Assembly: GCA_949752735.1 (NCBI GenBank)
Contig: OX457050.1
Location: forward strand, 38,788,510-38,852,509
DNA from: Lumbricus terrestris
Taxonomy: Eukaryota > Annelida > Clitellata > Crassiclitellata > Lumbricidae
Reading direction: 5' to 3'
DNA: 64,000 nt
Positions 20,973 to 31,844 of the stretch are shown here, one piece after another. Each line of letters opens with the position of its first letter. Positions within the stretch are counted from its first letter, which is position 1. Under the pieces are notes generated by a model. It saw nothing but the letters and a program-made list of their open reading frames with translations, ran no database searches and had not been told where the DNA came from. The position numbers and the translations under genes were made by a program.

Positions 20973-21420
20973 GTCAAGTATGATTTGATTATTCTTTGAG
21001 TTATGTATGGTAGAGTTTTCACTCTTTGATCATTCAGTCCTTTGATCATAGTGGTTTGATCCTTGATTAGGGAGAGTTTTGTTCTATTTTTGATCAATTG
21101 TGTTATGATCGATCTTCTAACTTTCGATCAGTTCGTCTTTTGATCATGGTGTGTTTGTTTTTCTATGATTATGATCGATCATCTACTCTTCGATCATTCG
21201 TCTCTTGATCATATGTGTTAATGGCTGAGGATTCACCCTTCGTCCTTTGTTCGTGTTTTGGCCCTATTGGTTCTGAATAGTTGGGCGGCCAAAATGGTTT
21301 TCCTTTGGTTTATTTGGATGGTTGGGCGGCCAAAATGGTTTTTCTTTGGTTTTATTGCTCCAATCGTTTTGCCTTGGTTGAACAAACGGGAGTTTGTCGC
21401 TTCTCGTGGTGGCAGGGGTG
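20973..21420 (+). repeat. Gypsy 3' untranslated segment with TGATCAT repeats
   Basis: It occupies the place where the integrase core should be. It consists of diverged ~65-bp units rich in TTTGATCAT / GATCGATC (about 21020-21215) and a 40-bp direct duplication containing GGGCGGCCAAAATGG (21278-21355). No coding potential. Confidence 0.65.
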
Positions 21421-22462
21421 TGTGGAAGTTTGGCGGGAGGAATTAATTTTTTTGCTGTGTGTGTGTTTTCTGCCCGCTCGAACATGCCCCTCCGAGCCGC
21501 CGTTGCCTGCTCGGGCCGTTTACAGCCTCTCGAGACGCCCGTGCCTCTCCGAGCTGCCTGTTGCCCGATCGAACCTGCCCCTCCGAGCCGCTCGCTGCCT
21601 CTTCAAGCTGCCCGCTCGAACCTGCCCCTCCAAGCCGCCTGTCTGCCTGTTCGGGTCGCCTACGGCCCTTCCGAGCAGCTAGCAGCCTCTTCGAGCTGCT
21701 CGCCAGAACCGGCCTCTTCAGGACGCTCGCTGCTGAATCGAACATGTTCGTCAGGGCTGCCTGCCTGCTCCTCCGAACCGGGCTGGAGGCCTATAAAAGA
21801 AGAAACAGTTCAAGTCCGTCATAGGCAGTCAGACAGTCGTTGAGAGTCAGCCGTCACGAGTCAGAAAAGTTCGCAGTCGGAATCGAAGTCGCAGAAAGTC
21901 AGTCGTTGAGAGTCAACCCGTCAGGAGTCAGTCAGCGAAACGAGAAAGGAAGTTCGTCGTCAGTCGTCAGAAGTCCGAGTCCGAGAAAAGTCATCTCGTC
22001 GATCAGACAATCGGAAGTTAGTTCGTCGTTTAAGTTGCGATTGAAGTTACGATTGAATTCAGGACAGTTCGTCGTTGAGTAAGTTGAGTCGAAAGACAAT
22101 TACGGACTTTCAGTTAATTCGTTGCTCTCGTCGATAAAAGTTAATAGACCTACGGACTTTTAGCTTAACTCGCTGCTATAGGTCGATGAAAGTTAATCTC
22201 GAACTCGTTGATTTTAAACTCGTCGCTATCGTCAGTAAGAGACAGCTACGAACTCTTCGTCGGTGAAAGACAGTTATGGACGTTTAAACAGTTGATTTCG
22301 TTGTTCGTGATTGAATGCAGTTGTCAGTTTTATCGTTAAGAAAATTGTTATGAAAACCAGAACGTCAGTCTTCTGCTAGACTAGGGAAGCCAGACCCCAA
22401 GATTTGTACGGTTTAGGGTAAGGTCATTCCTGGTAAGCCTGTCCGACCCGACGACCGCCACA
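21421..22462 (+). repeat. Gypsy 3' LTR
   Basis: Direct repeat of the 5' LTR, lacking about one ~40-bp U3 unit. TATA box near 21788. It ends CCGCCACA, followed by the ATAC duplication and LINE sequence. Confidence 0.9.
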
Positions 22463-22985
22463 ATACGACTGTTTAAATAGATAAGTCTTGAGTCTGGATT
22501 TGAATGCCTCCAGAGAAGGTGCATTCCGCACATAGTCAGGAAGGCTGTTCCATGCAGTTGGTCCCGACACGGAGCTTTCTCCAAATTTTGTAGTTGACCG
22601 TGGGACCTGTAGCAGACTCCTCGACGATGATCTTAGCCGACTATCTGCTACACGAATGCAAAATTCTGATATATAGTCCGGCATAAGGTTAAGTAGAGAT
22701 TTGTATGTCATCAGGCATAGTTTATATGTAATCCGCTGAGGGACCCGCAACAAATTGATTGTCACGCAACAAATTAGTTACATGGTCGGATGGTGTGCGA
22801 CCATATAATGATGCGTGCCGCGGAGTTGAGTATGTAGATCAGAATAGATCTGTTCAAATCACTGCACTGAGTAGTTCTCAAATAACGCTGTTCGTCTTTG
22901 TTGAAAAAAGAAGAATTTCTTGAACCTATAAAGAAGAAGGACATGAACAGTTTGTAAGACATCGCTTTAAAACGAGTCATCCCTT
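22463..22985 (-). mobile_element. CR1/L2-like LINE, reverse-transcriptase C-terminal fragment
   Basis: Minus-strand frame (22765-22463) with LRVPQRITYKLCLMTYKSL, RSTTKFGESSVSGPTAWNSLP and LEAFKSRLKTYLFKQ, the typical extreme C-terminus of CR1/L2/Jockey-group polymerases. Upstream sequence (ILNSAARII...) continues in a shifted frame to about 22985. 5' truncated and frame-damaged. Its 3' end is at 16020-16096. Confidence 0.75.
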
Positions 22986-23039
22986 GTTAAATCAACACAG
23001 TTTTGAATAAAATTTGGCATAATCATCTCAGATTGTGAT

Positions 23040-23480
23040 GAGATTTTCACCAACTATTTAGAACAGTGAGATCTTTGAATGGCAATAGTATTATTCGTTT
23101 AGTACAAAGGTCTACTAGGTTACAGTTGCATACGTGTTTTGTTACTTTTCCACACAATGGCTATTTCTAATGTACCGTAGCTACCGAACCATTTAGGTCA
23201 AGGTTGAATGACCCAAATCTCGGAAACCGGTTAAAACAAAAATCTAATCTTTTTGTCTTTCAGCAACTATTTAGAACTGTGAGATCTTTGAATGGCAATA
23301 CTGCAATAGTATTATCAAATTAATTTAGTACAAATAGACCCGATTCAGGTCTACTAGGTAACAGTTGCGTACATGGTTTATTCCTCAAAAAAGCTGTTTG
23401 CTACCAACCTATTTAGGTCGAGGTTGAATGACCCAAATCTCGGAAACCGGTTGACCCAAAAATCTAAGCTTTTTGTCTTG
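23040..23480. repeat. Two ~210-bp tandem units
   Basis: Units near 23050-23255 and 23262-23470 share CAACTATTTAGAAC..GTGAGATC, GGTCTACTAGG and GACCCAAATCTCGGAAACCG. No frame. Function unknown. Confidence 0.6.
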
Positions 23481-24460
23481 AGATTTTTTTGGGGGGGGGT
23501 TAGAATCTGCCGCCTTGCTAAATGAAAAAAATCTGAGATGGATATGCCAGATGACTGCGATGATTTGGCCTAAATTAAGTGACCCAAACATGAATATTAC
23601 TTCATCATCGCCTATGCCTGAATGTTAATTTCTGCTCCACTAAAGCCAGAATGATTTCAATCCTAATTACAATAAAATTGTGGCGCATGTATTAATAGCA
23701 GACAGAGTTTCAGTATTTCATATCCAATTATGTGCATAATGAATAAATGGTTTCCTGTTAAAACTGAACGTTACAGCCAAGACGTTCTTCATTCATTCAG
23801 TCCAATTCAGGACAAAACTCAGCTTAATCAACCCAGATTTTATTTACAGAAATAGGCCCTAGTGATTTCCTCCAAACGAGAACCTATTTAAATTAAGCAA
23901 TGCGTTAGCTTATATTATCCGACTTCTATTTTTATGAATAATTATTTTTATCGATCAAAATTCCACTTTAAATTTACCATATCGATAATTTAGCAACAAA
24001 AACTACCAAAATAATCAGTTTCTTGCTCAAATTCCAGTTATTCCACCAATCTGGATTGCTAACTTCTTCATAAGCAATTTTCCCTTTTCTTCTTGAAGTC
24101 ATACTTAATTCATTGGATGGATGGTAGCCTAATATTGTCAGTAATACCAAAATGTTGTTTATTCCTGTGACGATACGAATCATATGATAGCAGAACAATG
24201 TCTTATTCATGGTAGATCCATAGACCTGGATTCGACTAATCTTCATGCTCCGCTCACTTTCTAGAATTCCTTCTCATTCCTTTCTCATCGAAAGACAGTT
24301 TTATTTATTTTTATTTGCTTACGCTGGATTCGGACAAGTTGCTGTACAAATCATTGTAATTATTGGATGAATGAACGAATGAATGAATGAGAACAGTTTT
24401 GGACTCAACGTGAGTTTGTTGGCTGAATTATCCTGGATACTTACAACTTCCTGGAATCTT
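23481..24460. other. Unassigned AT-rich stretch
   Basis: No gene, domain or repeat recognised apart from a G8-10 run near 23490. Confidence 0.35.
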
Positions 24461-24467
24461 GACCTTT

Positions 24468-24497
24468 GGCTTATACGTGCTCTAGCACGTATAAGCC
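24468..24497. repeat. 30-bp near-perfect palindrome
   Basis: Two 14-bp arms (GGCTTATACGTGCT and its complement) around a 2-nt centre, at the end of a LINE remnant. Confidence 0.7.
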
Positions 24498-25110
24498 GCT
24501 CATCTATGGAATCTCTGCATCTCCCTGTTTCCCGCCCGATGCATAGCCTCCTGCATCGACAGACCCATCTCCTGGCAGTCCTCCTTTATCATGTCCCTCC
24601 ATCGTTTCTTCGGTCTTCCCCTTCTTCTCTTTCCCTGTATGTATCCATTGGATATATGTCGTTCTCCATCCTGACCATACATGTGCCCAAAATAGCGCAG
24701 TCGTCTGCTCTGTATTCTGCAAACTATGTCGTTCCAGATGTTTAATCTTTTGTATATCACCATGCTTCATATTTTATCTCTTCTCTCTATCTTTCTTAAG
24801 CAAACCATTTCAAACACCCTCAGCCGTTGTTTCTGGGTCTCCCTCAGAATTGTACTGCAACATGCTTAAAACCAAAGTTTCGTACATCTTGACCTTTGTG
24901 CCTCTGCTTATTTCCTTTGCACTCCCTATTTTCCCCAGTGCCTGCCATATTTATCTCACTATTCCAATTCTTCTTTCCACGTCCTTCTCTGATCCTCCAT
25001 GCGTACTGATGTTTCCACCCAGATTGACGAACCTGGAATCTAAACCGCTTCAAATCAAAGTTTATTGTATTCACACAATGGCAAGTGACAGTTGCGACGG
25101 ACAAAAGGAG
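24480..25110 (-). mobile_element. Non-LTR retrotransposon remnant (RT C-terminal region)
   Basis: Minus-strand fragments in shifting frames recall the C-terminus of a LINE polymerase: FRYLGS-like, MYETLVLSMLQYNSE, LRVFEMVCLRK-like, LRYFGHMYGQDGERH and GKRRRGRPKKRWRDMIKEDCQEMGLSMQEA. Several frameshifts and stops, so dead. Confidence 0.65.
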
Positions 25111-25164
25111 GAAATTTTGTAAAATCCATTTTCTACTGGATTTTACAAAAATTCCTCCTTTTGT
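25101..25164. repeat. 28-bp stem-loop beside the left LTR of the Gmr1-like element
   Basis: Arms 25101-25128 and 25137-25164 pair at 27 of 28 positions around an 8-nt loop. Both strands could form a hairpin. Confidence 0.7.
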
Positions 25165-25211
25165 GCGGTGCTATCTGTATGGATCCTTTACCACGTACGT
25201 GTGTACATACC

Positions 25212-25761
25212 TGTGATCTTCCACAATCACCCACGATTTTTCCAGTCTCTTCTTTGTTCTGTAGCGCAACCTATAGGCCTAACCTATTCACTGTACTGCG
25301 GTAGCTATGGCTAGGTTATAAGTGTCTAAAGTTCTTAAACTTGTTCTCTTACAACAAAGATCAGTTTCTTGTATTTTCTTCTTCGATTTCCAATATTCAC
25401 AAACAACACAACAATGCATCAACGACGATAAACAATTCAATTGCACGACAGAAACGCCATCTTATTATATTATTACTCTAACGTCTTCTACACACGACTA
25501 GCACTCCTTCTACAACTTATCTCACTCTCAGCGTACACTCTCTCTTCGGTCGCACTGTCCTTCTCTCTGCCTCTCTCTGTCCTTCTCGCTGTCTGTCGGT
25601 CTCTCTCTCTCTCTCCGGCGACGACGCGCCGCGGCACTTTCCCGCCACTCAGTCAGCTGGCCTGTCTGTCTGTACACTCAACAATTAGCTGACCTTGAGC
25701 TGGCCTATCCGTACGCTCAACAATTAGCTGATCACTATACGTTATACAAAATTAGCTCACA
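25212..25761 (-). repeat. LTR of Gmr1-like element (downstream copy on the minus strand)
   Basis: TGTGATCTTCC...TTAGCTCACA in plus-strand reading. A purine-rich tract on the minus strand (about 25762-25785, AAAAGAAAGGAAAGAGGT) immediately precedes it and fits the polypurine tract. Confidence 0.88.
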
Positions 25762-25876
25762 TTACCTCTTTCCTTTCTTTTAAAGAGAGCTAATTATCTA
25801 TAAAAATTAGCGAACGTATCTTAACTAAACAATGCAAACAGTCCAATATATATATAACATCATAAAATATCTTACG

Positions 25877-26210
25877 CTATAATCTAGATAAACAATCAGC
25901 TACTACATTCAATTTACCTTTCTTATAGTTCAACAGAATGTCAAAATTTTGTAATGATAATGACCATCTGACTAACTTAGCAGATTTCGACATTGATTCA
26001 GTCAAGTAAACTAAAGGATTATGGTCTGTAAACACATTAATCTAAGAACCAATAAGAATTTCTTTCAACTTATTTAAAGCCCATATGATTGCATAGGCTT
26101 CCTTCTCAATCGTCGCCCATCTCCTCTGGGTATCTGTTAGCTTCTGACTTATAAAGGAAACGGGACGTTCTATCCCTTCATTGTCCACCTGTGATAGGAC
26201 AGCTCCCACA
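25877..26210 (-). pseudogene. RNase H remnant of the Gmr1-like element
   Basis: Continues the pol frame after a small deletion/frameshift near 26205-26215 that destroys the first catalytic region (YCDS... then AVGAVLSQ). Blocks seen: RPVSFISQKLTDTQRRWATIEKEAYAIIWAL and, after an in-frame TAG at about 26042, VFTDHNPLVYL and LNVVADCLSRL before the final stop at 25877-25879. Confidence 0.75.
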
Positions 26211-28626
26211 GCTATCACAGTACAAATTAAAAGGTTTACCAACCTCAAACATATATAAAACCACATTTGACAATACAATCTGTTTAAGTGAATCAAAGGA
26301 TTTCTGATGTGTCTCAGTCCAAACAATGTTTTCAGGTACTTTCTTACTGGTTAAGTCTGTCAATGGTTTAGCAATTTCAGCAAAATTACAAATAAATTGT
26401 CTGTAAAACCCAAAAAATCCTAAGACCTGTTTCACTTGCTTCTTCGTTTCAGGTTTCTTCAAATTAATCAAACTGTCAATCCTATCCGGATTCATCATCT
26501 TCTTCCCTGATCCTATAAGGTGACCGATGAATTTCACCTCACTCTTACCAAACACACATTTCTTCAAGTTCAACGTTACACTATGCAGTCTAATTTGTTT
26601 CAAAAATAATTCCAAATGTGTTAAATGAATGTCCCAATCATTAGAATGCACTGCAATGTCATCAACATACGGTTCAGTGAAATCATGTATCGGTTGCAAA
26701 ATCATATTTATCGCTTTTACAAAAGTCCGTCCAGAGTTAATCATTCCAAAAGGAACACGCGTAAATTCGTACAGTCCATTATGTGTAACAAACGCAGTCT
26801 TCCATTGATCACTCTTTTTCACAGGACAAGTCCAATAGGCACTGCGACAGTCCATAACAGAAATAAACTTGGATTTTCCGACTTTGCTCAAAACATCATT
26901 GACGATTGGCATAGGATATCTGCAGTTCTCAGTAAAAGAGTTAATGTATCTGTAGTCACAAGCCAATCTCAAGGATCCATCCTTCTTTTTGACAATGACA
27001 AGTGGACTTGCCATTCTGCTTGACGATGGTTGAATGATGTTTTCTTTCAGCATCTCTTGTATTTGTTTTTCCACTTCTGCTCGGTATATTAGTGGTATTC
27101 GATATGCCATGAATTCTTTTTCTCGAAAGTCTGGTTTCAACACCACTTCATGTTCTACTAATGTACATAGTCCCGGTTTGTCCGAAAATCTGTCTGCATA
27201 ACGATTCAGTACATCAAGTAATTGTTTCTGCTGTTCGCTCGTAAGATGTCCAATTTGTTCATAATCCAATTGGAGTGCTTTCTGTTTTGTCTCTGAATAG
27301 TATTCCTTCAGCGGTATTTCTACCACTGATCCAAATTCGTCATCCTCTTCCGTGATCAGACCACAAGACAATGTCCTCGTAATGAACTTCCTCATCTTGT
27401 TGGCATGAATAATCCGTCGACCGTTTTCCATCATGTCCACGAGATACGAATATTTGGATCTTCTTTGCAAGACAGTGCATGCACCATGCCATCGTGAGAT
27501 TAATTTATTGGTTGACGTTGGATACAGCACGATGACGTTTTCTCCTGGTTCGAATTCTTTATCTTTTGCTCTTTTATTATATTGACTGGCGTATTGTTTT
27601 TGCTTTTCTTCAGCACAACTCTCGGCGAATGTTAAGGCCTTTTCCATGGCTGCTCTTAAATTCTTCAAGTACTTAGCCGGTTGCACTCCAATGTTCGGTG
27701 GTAAATTTATCTCTTTGGTCCAGCTTTCTTTAAGAATGGTTAGTGGCCCTCTCGGCAACTTTCCATAGACCAGCAGATCCGGTGCCACTCCTGTATTTGC
27801 ATTAGGCACTTCTCTCAATGCCCAGACCGTAAATGGGATGATTTTATGCCACTGTCTCGGATTTTCCACAATGACATGATGAACCATCTTCTTGAACGTT
27901 TGATTCCATCTCTCCACTAATCCGGCCGCTTCTGGATGTCCTGGCGAATCGAATCGAGGACAACACCCCATCAATTTCAGAAATTCTCTCGTTAGACTGG
28001 CTGTAAAATTCGTTCCTCTATCACTCGTTATCACTGACGGAACTCCTACATCCATGAACAACTTCATCAGAGCTTCGCATACAGCCTTAGCAGTCAATGA
28101 CTTCATCAAAAAGATTGTCGGCCATCTTGTACATGAGTCTACGATGCACAAGCAATACTTATGTCCTGCTGCTGACGTCGGTTCGATTGGTCCTATGACG
28201 TCCATTGTCATTCTTCTGAACGGCACATCCTCCCTTGGTATTGGTGTAATCGGTACTCGATCCATCACCAAACTTCGTGCTCTTTGTAATTCTGCCAAAC
28301 GCATGGTTTCTTTGACTTCCTCGCGAGCCTTTTGCTCTTCAATCTGTTGTTTTCGTATTTCTTCATCACTTTTTCTTGCTCTCTCGTATTCTATCATTAG
28401 TTCCATCCTTCTTCGTTCTGCTTCGTCACGATCTTTTTTCAGTTGTTCTAACTGAAGCTGGAACTGCTGCTTCTGCATCTCTATCTCTTCTTGTCTCATC
28501 CTTTCTGCTTTTGCCGCTCTTTCGTTCTCTTCTTGTCTCCGCTCTTTCTCTTCTTGTCTCCGCTGCTCCTCTTTCTCTTTCTCCTCCTGTCTCCGTTTCT
28601 CCTCTTTCTCTTTCTCTTCTTGTTTC
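26178..28626 (-). pseudogene. Gag coiled-coil / integrase / reverse transcriptase frame (Gmr1-like)
   Basis: 773 codons from the Met at 28499; the same frame extends back to the stop at 28627-28629. Residues 1-75 form a charged coiled coil rich in Glu, Arg and Gln. The integrase core follows, with D100 (MTMD), D160 (TSDRGTNF) and E196 (GLVERWNQ), an exact DD35E spacing, then a basic C-terminal integrase region (about 300-380). Reverse transcriptase runs from about 440 to 680 with YVDD at 611-614 and PFGMINSG. No protease or CCHC knuckle lies between coiled coil and integrase: the RSLVMDRVPITPIPREDVPF segment just before D100 is joined directly to gag, so an internal deletion fused them. Confidence 0.85.
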
Positions 28627-29039
28627 CGTTATTTCTCTTCTTGTCTCCGTTGCTCTTCTTTCTCTTTCTCCTCTTGTCTACGTTTCTCCTCTTTCTCTTT
28701 CTCTTCTTGTCTCCGTTGCTCCTCTTTCTCTTTCTCCTCTTGTCTACGTTTCTCCTCTTTCTCTTTCTCTTCTTGTCTCCGTTGCTCCTCCCTCATCATC
28801 ATAAATTGCATCAACGCCTCCATAGACATAGCCTGTGGTTTCTCCTCAGCCCCACCCACAGCGCCTTTCTCTTCAGCTTCCTTTTTTAGCCAATCCTCTG
28901 CTAAAGCTCTCATCAAATTTTCCCTTGACATCCCTTCGACTTCTTCGACGTCTAGACCAGCTTCGATTAATAATTTTATTATTCGATCAGAAGACATCTT
29001 TTTTATACTAGCTTGTTTTTGTTCTGTAAGTTTCTCCAT
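28627..29039 (-). pseudogene. Gag N-terminal coiled-coil frame (Gmr1-like)
   Basis: 136 codons beginning MEKLTEQKQASIKK. A helical N-terminal domain (residues 15-50, IIKLLIEAGLDVEEVEGMS) precedes tandem EEKRRQEEKEKEE-type repeats of about 14 residues. A TAA at 28627-28629 ends it, but the repeats resume in the same frame beyond, so it is a nonsense mutation within the array. Confidence 0.75.
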
Positions 29040-29402
29040 CTTACTTCTTTACTTCAATGATTTCCGTGAAGAAATCGAGGGAGTGGCTATAATTGCTGTG
29101 ATTGGTTGACTTTAATTCTTATTGCTTGTTTATTCAAGGAGCGAGTTTTGTATACCTCTCTCTGGCGTTGCGTTGTCGTAATGTCGTTCGTATGCCCGTT
29201 GTATCTTCTCACCAGTTGTTCGGATGCTCGGAATGCTTCTCCGGTTGATCAAATGCTCATTCTCCTTCTCCCGTGTGGTCGGCTTCTCGTAATGATTTGA
29301 AATCCACTGTCCGTAGCTTGGACTAAAAATCCACCGTTCGTAAATATCCCTCCGTCCGTAACTTGGATACAAAATCCCACCGTCCGTAACTTGGATTGAC
29401 TA

Positions 29403-29419
29403 TCCCACCGCTGCCACCA
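29403..29419 (-). promoter_or_regulatory. Primer-binding site of Gmr1-like element
   Basis: On the minus strand TGGTGGCAGCGGTGGGA lies two bases after the upstream LTR and starts with TGG, complementary to a tRNA CCA end. Confidence 0.7.
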
Positions 29420-29421
29420 AA

Positions 29422-29975
29422 TGTGGTCTTCCACAATCACCCACGATTTTTCCAGTCTCTTCTTTGTTCTGTAGCGCAACCTATAGGCCTAACCTATTCA
29501 CTGTACTGCGGTAGCTATGGCTAGGTTATAAGTGTCTAAAGTTCTTAAACTTGTTCTCTTACAACAAAGATCAGTTTCTTGTATTTTCTTCTTCGATTTC
29601 CAATATTCACAAACAACACAACAATGCATCAACGACGATAAACAATTCAATTGCACGACAGAAACGCCATCTTATTATATTATTACTCTAACGTCTTCTA
29701 CACACGACTAGCACTCCTTCTACAACTTATCTCACTCTCAGCGTACACTCTCTCTTCGGTCGCACTGTCCTTCTCTCTGCCTCTCTCTGTCCTTCTCGCT
29801 GTCTGTCGGTCTCTCTCTCTCTCTCTCTCCGGCGACGACGCGCCGCGGCACTTTCCCGCCACTCAGTCAGCTGGCCTGTCTGTCTGTACACTCAACAATT
29901 AGCTGACCTTGAGCTGGCCTATCCGTACGCTCAACAATTAGCTGATCACTATACGTTATACAAAATTAGCTCACA
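29422..29975 (-). repeat. LTR of Gmr1-like element (upstream copy on the minus strand)
   Basis: Near-identical direct copy of 25212-25761; the CT microsatellite is four bases longer and the fifth base differs. Confidence 0.88.
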
Positions 29976-30039
29976 AAACCATCATGGGCGGAGTTTATCA
30001 GAGGCTAGGGGGTAGGTGCTAAACCCCCAGAACGCTATG

Positions 30040-30471
30040 GAGAGGCACTGGATTATATCTGCCTATGTAGATGCACTGGATTATGTCTGCCTATGGAGAG
30101 GCACTGGATTATATCTGCCTATGTAGATGCACTGGATTATGTCTGCCTATGGAGAGGCACTGGGTTATATCTGCCTACGGAGAGGCACTGGATTATTTCT
30201 GCCTATGGAGAGGCACTGGGGTTCTATCTGCCTATGGAGAGGCACTGGATTATTTCTGCCTATGGAGAGGCACTGGGGTTATATCTGCCTATGGAGAGGC
30301 ACTGGATTATTTCTGCCTATGGAGAGGCACTGGGTTTTACCTGCCTATGGAGAGGCACTGGATTATTTCTGCCTATGGAGAGGCACTGGGTTATATCTGC
30401 CTATGGAGAGGCACTGGATTATTTCTGTCTATGGAGAGGCACTGGATTATTTCTGCCTATGGAGAGGCATG
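30040..30471. repeat. 28-bp minisatellite, about 15 copies
   Basis: Unit ATGGAGAGGCACTGGATTAT plus TTCTGCCT, with alternating variants GGATTATTTC and GGGTTATATC, giving a two-unit (56-bp) higher-order pattern. Open frames here are by-products of the repeat. Confidence 0.85.
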
Positions 30472-30489
30472 CGTGTTATGGGTGTATGA

Positions 30490-30740
30490 GTTTGGTGGTT
30501 GTGGGGTGGTGATGGTGGTGAGACAGGTGTCGTTCTCTTGGCGCCGCATGTGGCTGCCTCTATGGAGTTCGTCAATCGCTTGTCTCTGAATGGGTGTTTG
30601 TCTATGGGTGTATGTGTGTGCGGGTTGTGGGGTGGTGGTGGTGGTGAGACAGGTGTCGTTCTCTTGGCGCCGCATGTGGCTGCCTCTTTGGAGTTCGTCA
30701 ATCGCTTGTCTCTGAATGGGTATTTGTCGTTGTCAAGGCG
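30490..30740. repeat. ~138-bp tandem duplication with GTGGTGGTGAGACAGGTGTCG
   Basis: Two copies share GGTTGTGGGGTGGTG, GTCGTTCTCTTGGCGCCGCA and GAGTTCGTCAATCGCTTGTC. An ATT microsatellite follows at 30789-30818, resembling a LINE 3' tail. Confidence 0.7.
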
Positions 30741-30786
30741 CCTTTGTAGCAGCATGGCCGCGTTACGGCGCCATAGAAATTGTCGC

Positions 30787-30817
<31 letters not shown>

Positions 30818-30885
30818 GGTCTTTCACCAACATTGAGCCTTTCCTGTGGTTGGTCCCTACATTTGGAATGACTTTCCACCAGCAC

Positions 30886-31049
30886 CAGTGGCGTAGGCAA
30901 GGGGGGGGTTTCGGGGGTTAAAACCCCCCCATTGGCTCCGAAAAAAAGGTTTTTTAAGGTTATTTTTTCGTTTAAGTAAGAAAAAATAGCAAAAACCAGG
31001 GTTTCCGGACATAAAACCCCCCCATGAAAAATTCCTGGCTACGCCACTG
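30886..31049. mobile_element. hAT-like MITE, 164 bp
   Basis: Inverted ends CAGTGGCGTAG(G)C.../...CTACGCCACTG with a perfect 8-bp target duplication ACCAGCAC (30878-30885, 31050-31057), as for hAT elements. The centre holds G/C runs and no frame. Confidence 0.85.
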
Positions 31050-31057
31050 ACCAGCAC

Positions 31058-31675
31058 TAAGGGTTAAGCTAATGACTCGTATTTTATCTATCTCTCACTG
31101 TCTAAAGACATCCCCCCCGAGTTTTTCATTTTGAGAGTGCCCCTCAATAGTCATTCTTTGAGAGGCGCTACATAAATTTATAGATGCGAAGTAATTGACT
31201 GACCACAATCTTTAAATTGACCAATTTATATTGCTAATTAAAACAATATTCAAAACAAATACATTGTATATATTATCAACTATGATCAGAATTTACCTGG
31301 ACCTCAACCAATTAAGACAATATTGAAAAACACTGAAGTGCATTGTACCGTCTTATTTGATGACTAGGTCTACTTGCCTGTTTTACAAAGCAGCATTTTA
31401 GCATCCGATTTGCAGATTTCGACAGTACGTTAAATTCAGACCAAGCAGCATTATGAAGGTGGATTGATGAACAATAATTTTCAATGAAAATTGAAGAAAA
31501 ATATTTGCTGACAAACTAGAAGCGGGATTTATTCAACAAATTCTTGCCTAAACAGATGCTGGATCGATTAAAAGGATTCTCGGCAAACTAGAAGTTGGAT
31601 TTATTAAAGATAACAACGCTGCAACGTTAGTTCTTGGTGTCTTGGTGGTCGGATAAAAAAACAAATACCAATGGG
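31058..31675. other. Mixed repeat remnants left of the nested MITE stack
   Basis: 31145-31185 resembles a LINE 3' end (GGCGCTACATAAATTTATAGATG). 31430-31667 is a diverged partial copy of the MITE at 33036-33442, ending GGTGGTCGGATAAAAA. The rest is unassigned. Confidence 0.5.
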
Positions 31676-31844
31676 GGTAATTGGGTAGTTTAGCGTCCCA
31701 AATTATTCAGGTTATTGCTGAGGCTTGGAATTTCTTGTAAATCCAGCTTCTATTTTATCAAAACTGGAAACTTCATCCAGCTTCCATTTCCTTATCGTTC
31801 CTTTCATGAATCCAGCTTCTATTTTTTAGATCTATAAAAACATT

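Larger units (their letters stand above)
16097..22462 (+). mobile_element. Gypsy LTR retrotransposon, full-length frame but integrase-truncated
   Basis: 6366 bp, with long LTRs of 1083 and 1042 bp that begin TG and end CA, a 4-bp target duplication ATAC (16093-16096 and 22463-22466), a primer-binding site and one long gag-pol frame. It sits in the 3' part of a minus-strand LINE. The LTRs differ mainly by a ~40-bp unit missing from the 3' copy plus a few substitutions, so insertion was recent. Confidence 0.92.
25212..29975 (-). mobile_element. Gmr1-like LTR retrotransposon (Gypsy type, integrase before RT)
   Basis: LTRs of 550 bp (25212-25761) and 554 bp (29422-29975) differ mainly in a CT-microsatellite length and a G/A near the start. 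The target duplication is imperfect (ATACC against AAACC). Reading on the minus strand: primer-binding site, gag-like coiled coil, integrase core, reverse transcriptase, RNase H, polypurine tract, LTR. The integrase-before-RT order is known from Gmr1-like Ty3/Gypsy elements. Protease, most of gag and the integrase zinc-binding domain are missing. Two in-frame stops and one frameshift make it defective. Confidence 0.85.

Noticed and set aside
28376..28889. Leu/Ser/Phe-rich membrane-like frames on the plus strand
   Set aside because: Antisense of the Glu/Arg-rich gag coiled-coil repeats.
30071..30589. Repetitive protein frames with LWRGTG or MERHW units
   Set aside because: 28-bp minisatellite; open in several frames because the unit lacks stops.
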